In this document: positions 8,798 to 16,769 of the stretch, piece after piece
Layout: each line of letters opens with the position of its first letter
Numbering within the stretch: position 1 is the first letter of the stretch
Source: Bacteroidales bacterium
GTDB lineage: Bacteria > Bacteroidota > Bacteroidia > Bacteroidales > BM520
Reading direction: 5' to 3'
Assembly: GCA_023230285.1 (NCBI GenBank)
Contig: JALNXP010000015.1
Location: 1-20,603, forward strand
DNA length: 20,603 nucleotides
Notes under the pieces: model-generated
The model's input: only the letters and a program-made list of their open reading frames with translations
Told to the model about the DNA's origin: nothing
The model's database searches: none
Translations under genes and position numbers: made by a program

Positions 8798-9964
8798 ATG
8801 TCAAAAGGGAAAATATTAATTATTGATGATGAAGCGAGTATCAGAAGGACGATAAAAGAGATTCTTGAATTTGAAGAGTATAGTGCAGATACAGCCGACA
8901 ATGGATTAACAGCTCTTGAAATAATTAGAAGTACTCATTATGATTTAATTTTCTGTGATGTTAAAATGCCAGGCATTGATGGAATAGAGTTCCTTCGGGA
9001 AGCGGTTACGATTACAGATGCGCCAATTGTGATGATTTCGGGACATGGTACGATAGAAACTGCCGTTGAAGCTATAAAAGACGGAGCCTACGACTATATC
9101 GCAAAGCCATTGGATTTAAACAGGTTGCTAATCACTGTAAAAAATGCCCTTGACAAAACATCTTTAGTTGCTGAAACTAAAGTGTTAAAGCAAAAAATAT
9201 TCTCAAAACATGAAATTATAGGAGAATCTGAAGAAATAATAAAAGTAATTCAACTTATTGATAAAGTGGCTGTTACAGATGCACGTGTCTTGATTACCGG
9301 CGAAAATGGCACAGGTAAAGAGTTGGTAGCTCATCAAATACACGAAAAAAGCCAACGTAACAAACACTCTCTTATAGAAGTAAATTGTGCAGCTATACCA
9401 TCAGAATTAATTGAAAGTCAACTATTTGGACATGAAAAAGGCTCTTTTACTTCAGCAATAAAACAGCGTAAGGGTGACTTTGAATTAGCTAACGGAGGAA
9501 CTTTATTTTTAGATGAAATCGGAGATATGAGTTTATCGGCACAAGCTAAGGTGTTGCGAGCTTTACAAGAAAATAAAATAATGAGAGTCGGCGGCGAAAA
9601 AGAAATAAACGTGGACGTAAGAGTTATCGCAGCTACCAATAAAAATTTGAAACAAGAAATAGAAAAAGGCAATTTTAGAGAAGATTTATACCATCGTCTG
9701 TCCGTTATCGTCATCAATGTTCCACCATTACGCAACCGAAAAAGTGATATTCCGCTGTTAGCAAATCATTTTTTGTTGGATTTGTGCAGCAAGATGGGCA
9801 AACAACCCATAACTTTTACTGAAGAAGCTCTGCAAAAACTGACGAATATTGAATGGCGCGGAAACGTCAGAGAACTGCATAATGTGGTAGAACGTTTAAT
9901 TATACTTTGTGATAAATCAATTACAGCAAAAGACGTAGATAATTTCGCAAATCCTTTTATATAA
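8798..9964 (+). CDS. Response regulator with sigma54-interaction AAA+ domain, lacking a C-terminal HTH
   Basis: This 388-residue NtrC-class protein begins with a receiver domain (1-120) having D10-D11, the phosphoacceptor D54 and K103. An AAA+ domain (about 138-385) follows, with Walker A GENGTGKE (168-175), Walker B FLDEIGD (D239-E240) and sensor/arginine-finger region REDLYHRLSV. The usual sigma54-contact loop GAFTGA reads GSFTSA (residues 215-220, bases 9440-9457). The protein stops right after the AAA+ lid (WRGNVRELHNVVERL then about 22 residues). The Fis-type helix-turn-helix of NtrC proteins is absent, and the next gene starts 18 bases later, so a frameshift cannot hide it. No histidine kinase gene is adjacent. 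Family knowledge predicts phosphorylation-controlled ATPase remodelling of sigma54 RNA polymerase, here possibly acting from solution as DNA-binding-deficient activators do. Confidence 0.9.
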   Translation: MSKGKILIIDDEASIRRTIKEILEFEEYSADTADNGLTALEIIRSTHYDLIFCDVKMPGIDGIEFLREAVTITDAPIVMISGHGTIETAVEAIKDGAYDYIAKPLDLNRLLITVKNALDKTSLVAETKVLKQKIFSKHEIIGESEEIIKVIQLIDKVAVTDARVLITGENGTGKELVAHQIHEKSQRNKHSLIEVNCAAIPSELIESQLFGHEKGSFTSAIKQRKGDFELANGGTLFLDEIGDMSLSAQAKVLRALQENKIMRVGGEKEINVDVRVIAATNKNLKQEIEKGNFREDLYHRLSVIVINVPPLRNRKSDIPLLANHFLLDLCSKMGKQPITFTEEALQKLTNIEWRGNVRELHNVVERLIILCDKSITAKDVDNFANPFI

Positions 9965-9982
9965 AACATTAATCTTATTGAC

Positions 9983-11824
9983 ATGAACCATAATAAAAAC
10001 ATACCGAAATACTATTCTTTCAGGATATTTTTGTGTGCGGCAATATTATATTTTATGTTTATCACACCGTTTTTGGTGGTTGTGGTTATGCAGCAGCTGC
10101 CTGATATGATAAACAAAGATGAAGGTTTGTTTTCAAGTTTGAATGAGATAGTGCAAAACGATACTGTTACCACAGTTGTTACATTTTCTGTCGGCGGAGC
10201 AGAGCAAAAAAGTAATCAAGATACTGTAAACATACAAAATGAACAGGATAATGCAAATAATATTGATATAAAATTCAATGATGCAGCCGTATTTAACATT
10301 ACAAATACAGCTTTTGTTTCATTATTTATATTTACGGTTGTTTGCGTACTTTCAGGTTTACCATACAAAATTTATTTTCGCCGACTGCGGCGTAAAAAAC
10401 CAATAGGTGAAAAATTAAAAAAATTCTGCAAGAAAACAATTTTATATACTCCATATATTCATGCCGGTTTAATATTAATAAGTTGCGTGATATTGCTGAT
10501 ATTTGCAATAGTTTATTACAAAGATGCCACTTTTTCGAACTCGTTATCGCGTGAGTTGTATATGAAATATTCAATAGTTTCAATATTTTCATTGCTGATT
10601 ATTTCTTTATTTGTTTTTTCATGGTGTAAATTTAGAGTTCAGAACAGATATTTTGAACATATATTTTCCGGTGAAGAACTGCATAAGACACAATATTCCA
10701 TTCTAAGAGGAAGCATAAAAAACAATTTTTCGTTAGCTATAGCTGTATCTTCCATAACTCCGGTTGCAATTGTAATTCTTTATATAATGTTAACCACAAG
10801 TTCTATTGCAGAAATAGGAGATATAACGAGAGAGCAGGCTATAGCATTATTAGGTAAATATCGCGACTTCGGATCCAACATAATAGATAACATTCTTGAT
10901 GGGTCTACAAAAATAAATAAATATATTAACCTTATTGATTTCTATTTGCTGAAAATCGCCTCTGTATCAAGTCTTTGTGTTGTATTGATTTTTATTGTGT
11001 CATATATAAGATGGACAGCGAATACAATAAGCAAGCCGTTGGATGAGCTTAAATACAAAATTAAAGCTATCGGCAAAGGCAATTTTTCTGAAAGATGTAT
11101 AGTTAGAAGTAATGATGAGATAGGAACATTAGCCGAAGGATACAATATAATGACCGATGACTTGGAAAAGTTTATTAACAAGAATGTGCAACTAACTAAG
11201 GCAAGCGCAAGTTTTGTTCCAAGCCAATTTTTTGATATACTTGAGAATGTAACTATTTCAGATGTGAAACTTGGAAATCAGGTGAAGAAAAATATGGCGT
11301 TTTTATTTTCGGATATAAGAAATTTTACATCTTTATCCGAGAAAATGGCTCCTGAAGATAACTTTAACTTTATCAACTGCTTTTTGGGATATATGGAGCC
11401 GGTGATAAGTAATCAAAATGGCTTCATCGATAAATATATTGGCGATGCTATAATGGCTTTATTTGAAAATCCGAATGATGCGGTAGAAGCCGGTATAAAA
11501 ATGATTAAAACTTTAGAAACATTCAACATTGAAATAAAAGAAAAATATGGATTTACTATAAATATAGGTATAGGTATTCATTATGGAGATACCATGCTTG
11601 GCATTGTTGGTACTTCTAACAGAATGTCTACAACTGTCATTTCGGATGCGGTAAACCTTGCTTCCCGCCTCGAAAATTTAACCAAAAAATATGCCGTACC
11701 ATTAATAGTAAGCAAAATTGTGGTTGAAAATACTGATAACAAATTATTTAAATATACTTATTTAGATAATGTACTCGTTAAAGGGAAGACAATACCCGTA
11801 GATATATTTCAAGTTGTATTGTAA
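9983..11824 (+). CDS. Membrane-bound class III adenylate/guanylate cyclase with HAMP domain
   Basis: This 613-residue protein has about six membrane segments (near 14-36, 106-124, 155-176, 194-212, 250-270, 320-342). A hydrophilic loop of about 65 residues lies after the first. A HAMP domain follows (about 348-398: ISKPLDELKYKIKAIGKGNF, NDEIGTLAEGYN), then a linker with SFVPSQFFDIL. The class III cyclase domain spans about 435-605. Its catalytic set looks complete: metal Asp D444 (FSDIRNFT) and D488 (KYIGDAIMALF), the purine-contacting K484 and D555, and transition-state N558 and R562 (DAVNLASRLE). K484 and D555 favour ATP, hence cAMP, but the specificity is inferred. It starts 18 bases after the AAA+ regulator and ends 17 bases before an HD hydrolase gene. 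The Lys/Asn/Asp-rich loop may be a sensor. Confidence 0.9.
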   Translation: MNHNKNIPKYYSFRIFLCAAILYFMFITPFLVVVVMQQLPDMINKDEGLFSSLNEIVQNDTVTTVVTFSVGGAEQKSNQDTVNIQNEQDNANNIDIKFNDAAVFNITNTAFVSLFIFTVVCVLSGLPYKIYFRRLRRKKPIGEKLKKFCKKTILYTPYIHAGLILISCVILLIFAIVYYKDATFSNSLSRELYMKYSIVSIFSLLIISLFVFSWCKFRVQNRYFEHIFSGEELHKTQYSILRGSIKNNFSLAIAVSSITPVAIVILYIMLTTSSIAEIGDITREQAIALLGKYRDFGSNIIDNILDGSTKINKYINLIDFYLLKIASVSSLCVVLIFIVSYIRWTANTISKPLDELKYKIKAIGKGNFSERCIVRSNDEIGTLAEGYNIMTDDLEKFINKNVQLTKASASFVPSQFFDILENVTISDVKLGNQVKKNMAFLFSDIRNFTSLSEKMAPEDNFNFINCFLGYMEPVISNQNGFIDKYIGDAIMALFENPNDAVEAGIKMIKTLETFNIEIKEKYGFTINIGIGIHYGDTMLGIVGTSNRMSTTVISDAVNLASRLENLTKKYAVPLIVSKIVVENTDNKLFKYTYLDNVLVKGKTIPVDIFQVVL

Positions 11825-11841
11825 TAAAAATTATTAAAAAT

Positions 11842-12468
11842 ATGAAACTCTTACCCAATATATCATTATTAGAAGAATATATAGATGATTATTACAGCAA
11901 AAATTGGTCTGAGAAACTCACATATCACAATTTAGAACATGTAAAAGACGTGTTTAATGCCTCTATGCTTTATGCTAAAATTGCAAGATTTTCAGATACT
12001 GATATTAAAATTATTGGAGCAAGTGCTTTGTTTCATGATATAGATATGTGTAATCATTACTATGGTCATGAATTATATTCTGCAAATTATGCGGCACAGA
12101 TACTTCCGCGTTTCGGATTTTCGGAACAACATATATTGAATGTAAAAAGAACTATTTTATCTACTTGTCCTTCTGCTGTACCATGTAATAATATGGAAAA
12201 GTTAATTCGAGATTGTGATTTGGATTATATAGGGACAGATAAATATATTCGCAGATGTTTAGATTTAAAGACAGAGTGGGAGAATTTCGGCTTGTTCACA
12301 TTTACGAATATTGGTTGGTACGAGTACCAACTTTGTTTTATTTCCAAATTAAAATTTAATACATTTTATGTAAAAAATGTGAGGAGAAAGAAAATCGTGC
12401 AAAATATAGATACTCTTTATGCTCTTATAGATAAAGAAAGAGCTTTATTATCTCAATCCTCCAATTAG
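11842..12468 (+). CDS. HD-domain metal-dependent phosphohydrolase
   Basis: This soluble protein of 208 residues has the spaced ligands of the HD superfamily: H29 and H33 in the YHNLEHV motif, the H65-D66 pair in ALFHDID, H76 in the next helix, and D126 in RDCDLDYIG. The YHNLEH opening resembles the small predicted HD phosphohydrolases of unknown substrate grouped with COG4339-like proteins. HD enzymes hydrolyse phosphate mono- or diesters, including nucleotides and cyclic nucleotides. Lying 17 bases after the cyclase gene, it may degrade the cyclase product or act on another nucleotide; this is inference from position. It has no signal peptide or membrane segment. Its 3' end overlaps the convergent pyrD gene by 21 bases. 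Confidence 0.85.
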   Translation: MKLLPNISLLEEYIDDYYSKNWSEKLTYHNLEHVKDVFNASMLYAKIARFSDTDIKIIGASALFHDIDMCNHYYGHELYSANYAAQILPRFGFSEQHILNVKRTILSTCPSAVPCNNMEKLIRDCDLDYIGTDKYIRRCLDLKTEWENFGLFTFTNIGWYEYQLCFISKLKFNTFYVKNVRRKKIVQNIDTLYALIDKERALLSQSSN

Positions 12469-13356
12469 CTCATGAACATCTTTAACGCCATGAGCATCCA
12501 TAAACTCCTGTAGTTCCTGTATTAATTGGAAAGAGATTTTCGGATTAATAAAATTGGCTGTTCCTATTTGCACTGCGGTTGCACCGGCGAGAAGAAACTC
12601 AACTACATCAGTAACACTCATGATGCCGCCTAAGCCAACTATAGGTATGCGGACTGCTTTATATACCTGCCACACCATTCTTAGAGCAATGGGTTTTATT
12701 GCGGGACCTGACAGCCCGCCGGTAACAGTTGAAAGTACCGGTTTCCTTTTTTCTACGTCAATAGCCATAGCTAAAAAAGTGTTTACTAAAGAGATTGCAT
12801 CGGCACCGGCAGATTCTACAGCCATAGCTATCTCTGCTATATCTGTAACATTAGGCGACAACTTGACGAGCAGTGTTTTGTTGCACGCATTCCGAACGGA
12901 AGCAGTTATGCGGTAAGCTTCTCTTACGCTCGTTCCGAAAGCCATTCCGCCTTCTTTTACGTTAGGACATGATATGTTTAACTCTATAGCTGCAATCTTG
13001 TCAAGCTCATTCATCCGTCTTGCTACCTCAACACATGCCTCTACTGTTGAACCGGAAACGTTGGCTATAATATTTGTATCTATATTCTTGATTTTATTAT
13101 ATATGTCTGATACAAAGTAATTTATGCCTTTATTTTGTAAACCGACTGCATTAATCATTCCCATTGGAGTTTCTGCTATGCGAGGATACGGATTGCCCTC
13201 ACGCGGCTCTGCAGTAGTAGCTTTAACGATAATGCCGCCAAGCTGCGATATGTCGAAAAAATCACTATATTCATACCCATAACCGAAAGTGCCGGAAGCT
13301 GTCAGAATAGGATTCTTTAACTTCAAATCTTTTATGTTTACTCCAATGTTTACCAT
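12448..13356 (-). CDS. pyrD: Dihydroorotate dehydrogenase class 1B, catalytic subunit (PyrDB)
   Basis: This 302-residue FMN enzyme oxidises dihydroorotate to orotate in de novo pyrimidine synthesis. The N-terminus carries [15 protein letters not shown], then VKATT (K45), NAVGLQNKG, the catalytic cysteine C130 in [13 protein letters not shown], the FMN-contacting VKLSPNV and the phosphate-binding [10 protein letters not shown] and [11 protein letters not shown] catalytic Cys rather than Ser marks class 1. The adjacent pyrK gene marks it as the NAD+-dependent 1B heterotetramer. Its start overlaps the end of pyrK by 7 bases, so the two are probably translated in step. The gene ends inside the tail of the convergent HD gene, with no space for a terminator between them. 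Confidence 0.96.
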   Translation of the reverse strand: MVNIGVNIKDLKLKNPILTASGTFGYGYEYSDFFDISQLGGIIVKATTAEPREGNPYPRIAETPMGMINAVGLQNKGINYFVSDIYNKIKNIDTNIIANVSGSTVEACVEVARRMNELDKIAAIELNISCPNVKEGGMAFGTSVREAYRITASVRNACNKTLLVKLSPNVTDIAEIAMAVESAGADAISLVNTFLAMAIDVEKRKPVLSTVTGGLSGPAIKPIALRMVWQVYKAVRIPIVGLGGIMSVTDVVEFLLAGATAVQIGTANFINPKISFQLIQELQEFMDAHGVKDVHELIGGLR

Positions 13357-14117
13357 TTCAAATCTTTTATATTAAAGACAGGTCCTTGTGAACAAACACA
13401 TTCATTGCCGTGAATGGTTTCTGTTACGCAGCACAAGCATACACCTATACCGCAAGCCATGTGATTCTCTAATGATACTTCACAAAAAATATCTCTTTCT
13501 TTTGCGTGTTTTGCAACAGCCTTTAGCATGTTCTCAGGTCCGCAGCAATAAATACGCTTATAATCAATATTGTTGTCAATCAAACAATTATGATTTGTGA
13601 CGTAACCTTTTGTGCCTTCAGAACCATCTTCTGTCGTGCAGTAAAGATGAGATAAACCGGATAATTCTTTGTAACATAATAAATCATGACAACTGCGACC
13701 ACCAATAAGAATGTCAAAATCGGCATTCATGCTTTTAAGTTTTTTTGCCAAAAAGAAAATCGGAGCAATTCCACAACCGCCACCGATAATCAAAGCCTTA
13801 CCGGATTTATTGAGATTAAAACCGTTACCCAACGGTAAAATTACATCAATTTGTTGATTAACAGATAGCTTAGACAAAGAACATGTCCCTTTGCCAACAA
13901 TCTTAATTAAAAATGAAACTTCATTAGTTTCAGGACAATAATCATGAATAGAAAATGGTCGTCTAAGAAAAACATTAGGATTATTTTCAACTTTTATAGA
14001 AGCAAATTGTCCCGGAAACATTTCCGGCAACGCCTCAGCAGAAAAACATTTAAGTATAAAATAATTATCTTCTACATTAATTTTATCTGCTATTGTTAAT
14101 TTCCTAATCGATTTCAT
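13350..14117 (-). CDS. pyrK: Dihydroorotate dehydrogenase electron transfer subunit (PyrK)
   Basis: This 255-residue FAD/[2Fe-2S] protein of the ferredoxin-NADP reductase superfamily passes electrons from PyrDB to NAD+. Visible parts are the flavin-binding [18 protein letters not shown], the nucleotide-binding [16 protein letters not shown] and the CCGPENML loop. The C-terminal cluster has cysteines C222, C227, C230 and C242 (CGIGVCLCC ... CVC). The last spacing of 11 residues is a little shorter than in well-known Gram-positive PyrK. Extra cysteines C229 and C240 lie next to the ligands, so the exact ligand set is uncertain. It overlaps pyrD by 7 bases and lies 5 bases after the DUF5606-like gene, so the three form one operon. 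Confidence 0.95.
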   Translation of the reverse strand: MKSIRKLTIADKINVEDNYFILKCFSAEALPEMFPGQFASIKVENNPNVFLRRPFSIHDYCPETNEVSFLIKIVGKGTCSLSKLSVNQQIDVILPLGNGFNLNKSGKALIIGGGCGIAPIFFLAKKLKSMNADFDILIGGRSCHDLLCYKELSGLSHLYCTTEDGSEGTKGYVTNHNCLIDNNIDYKRIYCCGPENMLKAVAKHAKERDIFCEVSLENHMACGIGVCLCCVTETIHGNECVCSQGPVFNIKDLKW

Positions 14118-14122
14118 TATCC

Positions 14123-14584
14123 TTATTCATTACTTTTGTCTTCAACACTTTTATCTTCGGGAACCGACTCGGAATTAGTGTCTTCAGCATTATCAAGGTT
14201 TTCATCGAGCATATTATTCGCAAGTAACTCATTATACCATTGAACAACTTTCTTCATGTGTGAAGTGTAAAATCTATCTTCATCATATTCAGGGAAGAAA
14301 GCGGTGAATAACTTCTTCAATTCTTCAGGCTTACTAATCACGTCTATGTCCACCGGTTTATGCTCCATGTATTTATATAATTTCACAAAAACTTCTTTTA
14401 ATGAAACTTCATCTTCATTTGTGAAAATGCTGATTTCATCAAGAGCACTTATTCTATCTCTCATAAATGCAGGGCTTCTCTTTTTGTCTTTTAAACATTC
14501 GACAATAAAACCATTTTTGTTGTTAGCAACAAGTTTATACAGACCGGACTTACCGGAAATCGTTAAAATATCTTTTAAACTCAT
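14123..14584 (-). CDS. DUF5606-like conserved Bacteroidota protein
   Basis: This 153-residue cytoplasmic protein has no signal peptide or membrane segment. The N-terminal part (LKDILTISGKSGLYKLVANN, GFIVECLKDKKRSPAF, ISALDEISIFT) matches my memory of the DUF5606 family, which is widespread in Bacteroidota and has no assigned function. Residues about 65-125 are helical (EVFVKLYKYM, PEELKKLFTAFFPEYDEDRFY, HMKKVVQWYNELL). The final 25 residues are an acidic, low-complexity tail rich in Glu, Asp and Ser. It is the first gene of the pyrKD transcript, 5 bases upstream of pyrK, behind its own -7 box. The small globular N-terminal fold could be a nucleic-acid or protein binding module, but nothing visible proves this. 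Confidence 0.85.
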   Translation of the reverse strand: MSLKDILTISGKSGLYKLVANNKNGFIVECLKDKKRSPAFMRDRISALDEISIFTNEDEVSLKEVFVKLYKYMEHKPVDIDVISKPEELKKLFTAFFPEYDEDRFYTSHMKKVVQWYNELLANNMLDENLDNAEDTNSESVPEDKSVEDKSNE

Positions 14585-14606
14585 GATGTCTTATATTTTA
14601 GGTCTG

Positions 14607-14614
14607 CAAAGATA
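14607..14614 (-). promoter_or_regulatory. -7 promoter box for the DUF5606-pyrK-pyrD operon
   Basis: On the - strand this reads TATCTTTG followed by C, an exact TAnnTTTG match, 22 bases before the ATG of the DUF5606-like gene. The short spacing means a leader of about 15-20 bases. No clear -33 element is seen. Confidence 0.6.
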
Positions 14615-14660
14615 CACCATTTTTTTAAAAAATATATTTAGCATTAAATTTTTGTTTGTA

Positions 14661-14676
14661 GGTGATTTCAATCACA
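14661..14676. promoter_or_regulatory. CRP/FNR-like palindrome between divergent promoters
   Basis: The sequence GGTGATTTCAATCACA contains a perfect GTGA-N6-TCAC dyad, the core of CRP/FNR-family operators (TGTGA-N6-TCACA), with one mismatch in the left outer base. It lies in the 198-base region between the DUF5606-like gene and the lipoprotein-tatA-tatC genes. Its centre (about 14668.5) is roughly 65-75 bases upstream of the likely start sites of both operons. No binding protein gene is in the window. A dyad of eight fixed bases can occur by chance, so this is a candidate only. Confidence 0.4.
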
Positions 14677-14728
14677 AATTCCGTTGTTGTAGATTTTAAA
14701 AAATAATCGCATAATCAAAAAAATAATA

Positions 14729-14736
14729 TATCTTTG
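14729..14736 (+). promoter_or_regulatory. -7 promoter box for the lipoprotein-tatA-tatC operon
   Basis: TATCTTTG followed by C, an exact Bacteroidota -7 match, sits 47 bases before the ATG at 14783. The expected -33 position is AT-rich without TTTG. It is the divergent partner of the box at 14607-14614. Confidence 0.6.
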
Positions 14737-14782
14737 CCAACTTATAAGGTTTATAAAATTAACAAATTAAGTTTTGCAAATT

Positions 14783-15649
14783 ATGAAAAAATCAATTTTA
14801 ATCGGCTTGTTATTAGTTATTTACGTAACAGTTGCCACGTCATGTACAAAAATAAAAAAAGAAAAAGAAACATTACAACTTCAAAAGGATAGCTTAGAGA
14901 CGGTTGTTTCAGCTAAAGACTCTATAATCAGTCATCAAGGACAGGAGATAGACGAATATATTGGTCTCATACTTGAAATTCAGCAAACCTTAGAACAAAT
15001 TAAGATTAAAAATGGAGAATTGACAGCAGAAAGTATGGAACATAATGGCGTAATTAATGCGGCATCGAAGGAACAACTGAAAAATGAAATTAACAATATT
15101 TACTCTATGCTGAACAAAAGTAAAGAGCAGGTTAATTCGTTACGTTCGCAACTTAACAAGTCAAATGTAGAAGTGAAAAATCTTCAAGCATTGATTTCTA
15201 ATTTAGAAGAACAAATTACAGCAAAAGACACAGAAATTTCAGAACTCAGAACTACTATAGAAAAACAAGTCGGTCAGATAGCTGGTCTTGAAGAAAATAT
15301 AAAAAGTTTAGAAAGTACAATTTCGACAAGGAATGAAACTATTGGCAATTTAGAAAACAATTTGAACACAGCGTGGTATATAGTTGCGAACAGGCAAACG
15401 CTTCGTGAGCAGGGTGTTACCGACCGTAAGGGTAGAGTGTTGGAAGGTAAAAACGAAAATTTTACCAAAATAGACATTACCAAATTTAATGAAATAGATT
15501 TGAATACCGGTAAAATAACAATATTAAGCGCTCACCCTGCAAGTTCTTATCAAATTGAAACTGAAGGTAAAATAGTAAAAAAACTTGTAATTACCGACCC
15601 GCAATCTTTCTGGAGCCTTGAAAGACGCCTTGTTATTCAAGTTAAATAA
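14783..15649 (+). CDS. Coiled-coil lipoprotein with C-terminal globular domain
   Basis: This 288-residue envelope protein has a lipoprotein signal peptide with the lipidated Cys at 21 (VTVATSC), followed by a Lys-rich stretch. Residues about 28-190 form a long coiled coil with clear heptads (EKETLQLQKDSLETVV, LRSQLNKSNVEVKNLQALI, IAGLEENIKSLESTI). A Trp-containing C-terminal domain (about 195-288) starts TAWYIVANRQTLREQGV and includes RKGRVLEGK, KITILSAHP and the end FWSLERRLVIQVK. I recall similar coiled-coil lipoproteins in many Bacteroidota, some described as adhesins, but do not assign a function. The start is the ATG. An in-frame TTG 9 bases earlier would only lengthen the signal. tatA follows 17 bases later, so Tat export may share its promoter. 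Confidence 0.85.
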   Translation: MKKSILIGLLLVIYVTVATSCTKIKKEKETLQLQKDSLETVVSAKDSIISHQGQEIDEYIGLILEIQQTLEQIKIKNGELTAESMEHNGVINAASKEQLKNEINNIYSMLNKSKEQVNSLRSQLNKSNVEVKNLQALISNLEEQITAKDTEISELRTTIEKQVGQIAGLEENIKSLESTISTRNETIGNLENNLNTAWYIVANRQTLREQGVTDRKGRVLEGKNENFTKIDITKFNEIDLNTGKITILSAHPASSYQIETEGKIVKKLVITDPQSFWSLERRLVIQVK

Positions 15650-15666
15650 AATATTAATAAAATATT

Positions 15667-15948
15667 ATGCTGACAATTGTCGCCGGAGTTATAGGCACAC
15701 AGGAGATTCTATTTATAGCCGTAGTCGTACTCATTTTGTTCGGAGGGAAAAAAATACCCGAACTGATGAAAGGATTAGGAAAAGGTATGAAAGAATACAA
15801 GAAAGCAGTCAATGGAATTAAAGAACAAATTAATGACATAGAGAAAGATATTAATTCCGATTTAACTGCCGGCGAAGAACAACCTAAGCATACAGAAGAA
15901 AAGCACAGACAAGAAACCGAAAACGTTATAAACGAAGATAAAAATTGA
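15667..15948 (+). CDS. tatA: Sec-independent protein translocase TatA/E-family subunit
   Basis: This 93-residue protein has one N-terminal TM helix (about 12-26) and the hinge [23 protein letters not shown], the signature of TatA/TatE pore-forming subunits. An amphipathic helix and an acidic, disordered tail rich in Glu, Lys and Asp follow. TatA oligomerises at the TatC receptor to move folded proteins with twin-arginine signals across the cytoplasmic membrane. Only one TatA-type gene is present beside tatC, so this is likely a minimal TatAC system with no separate TatB here. It lies 17 bases after the lipoprotein and 23 bases before tatC. Confidence 0.95.
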   Translation: MLTIVAGVIGTQEILFIAVVVLILFGGKKIPELMKGLGKGMKEYKKAVNGIKEQINDIEKDINSDLTAGEEQPKHTEEKHRQETENVINEDKN

Positions 15949-15971
15949 TAATGCCAATCTTTAAAATATAA

Positions 15972-16769
15972 ATGAAAGAAACGACATTCTGGAATCATTT
16001 AGAAGAATTACGCTGGGCTATTATACGTTCGTTAGGAGTTATAGCTGTCTTAACTATCGTAATATTTTGCTTTAAAGATTTTGTTTTTAATTCAATAATA
16101 TTGGCACCATGTAAAGAATCATTTGTAACTTACAGATTATTATGTAAATTAGCCGATTTTTTTCATTCTCCGGGTTTATGTCCTGAAATAGGCAGTCTTA
16201 ATTTGATAAATATAAATTTAGCGGCGCAACTCTTTGTTCATCTTTCGGTTTCTTTTTCCATCGCGCTTACGTTAGCGGTTCCATACGTTATAACCGAGGT
16301 GTGGCTTTATGTGGCTCCGGCTTTGTATACCAATGAAAAAAAACCGGCGTTAAAAGGCATTATCGCTTTTGTTGTGCTTTTCTTTTTAGGAATTTTACTT
16401 GCATATTATGTTATTTTTCCGCTGACTCTAAACTTCTTAGGCTCATATCAAGTTAGCGAAGTAGTACCTAATCAAATATCTTTAAATTCATATATATCTT
16501 CCTTTTTATCATTGTTATTTATGATAGGTATTGCTTTTGAATTGCCTGTGGTAGCGTATTTTTTTGCTTCTATAGGCATTTTAAAACATTCTTTTTTAAA
16601 GAAATACAGAAAAATATCTATTGTTATAGTGCTTACTCTTGCGGCTATGATAACGCCAAGCACCGACATATTTACCATGATGTTAGTGGCTGTTCCGTTA
16701 CAGCTTCTTTACGAATTAAGCATAATAACCGTGAAAAATGTGGAGAAAAGAAAGGGGAATAAAGAATAA
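15972..16769 (+). CDS. tatC: Sec-independent protein translocase TatC
   Basis: This 265-residue membrane protein has six hydrophobic helices and is the twin-arginine signal receptor of the Tat translocase. The N-terminal FWNHLEELRWAIIRS fits the conserved HLxELRxR motif. The cytoplasmic loop after TM2 is VPYVITEVWLYVAPALYTNEKK, matching the family P-x-x-x-x-x-x-W-x-x-x-x-PaLy-x-x-E. The periplasmic loop between TM1 and TM2 is longer than in E. coli (about residues 45-85, with several Cys: CKESF, RLLCKLADFF, GLCPEIG), which I recall as common in Bacteroidota. The stop codon abuts the stop codon of the convergent outer-membrane gene with no base between them. Confidence 0.95.
   Translation: MKETTFWNHLEELRWAIIRSLGVIAVLTIVIFCFKDFVFNSIILAPCKESFVTYRLLCKLADFFHSPGLCPEIGSLNLININLAAQLFVHLSVSFSIALTLAVPYVITEVWLYVAPALYTNEKKPALKGIIAFVVLFFLGILLAYYVIFPLTLNFLGSYQVSEVVPNQISLNSYISSFLSLLFMIGIAFELPVVAYFFASIGILKHSFLKKYRKISIVIVLTLAAMITPSTDIFTMMLVAVPLQLLYELSIITVKNVEKRKGNKE

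Noticed and set aside
9961..9985. Possible frameshift removing an HTH from the AAA+ regulator
   Set aside because: Only 18 bases separate the stop from the next start, too few for a Fis-type domain in any frame, and the cyclase N-terminus reads as a normal membrane start.
12554..12916. 120-residue open frame on the + strand opposite pyrD
   Set aside because: It mirrors the highly conserved FMN-binding part of pyrD and shows no domain of its own.
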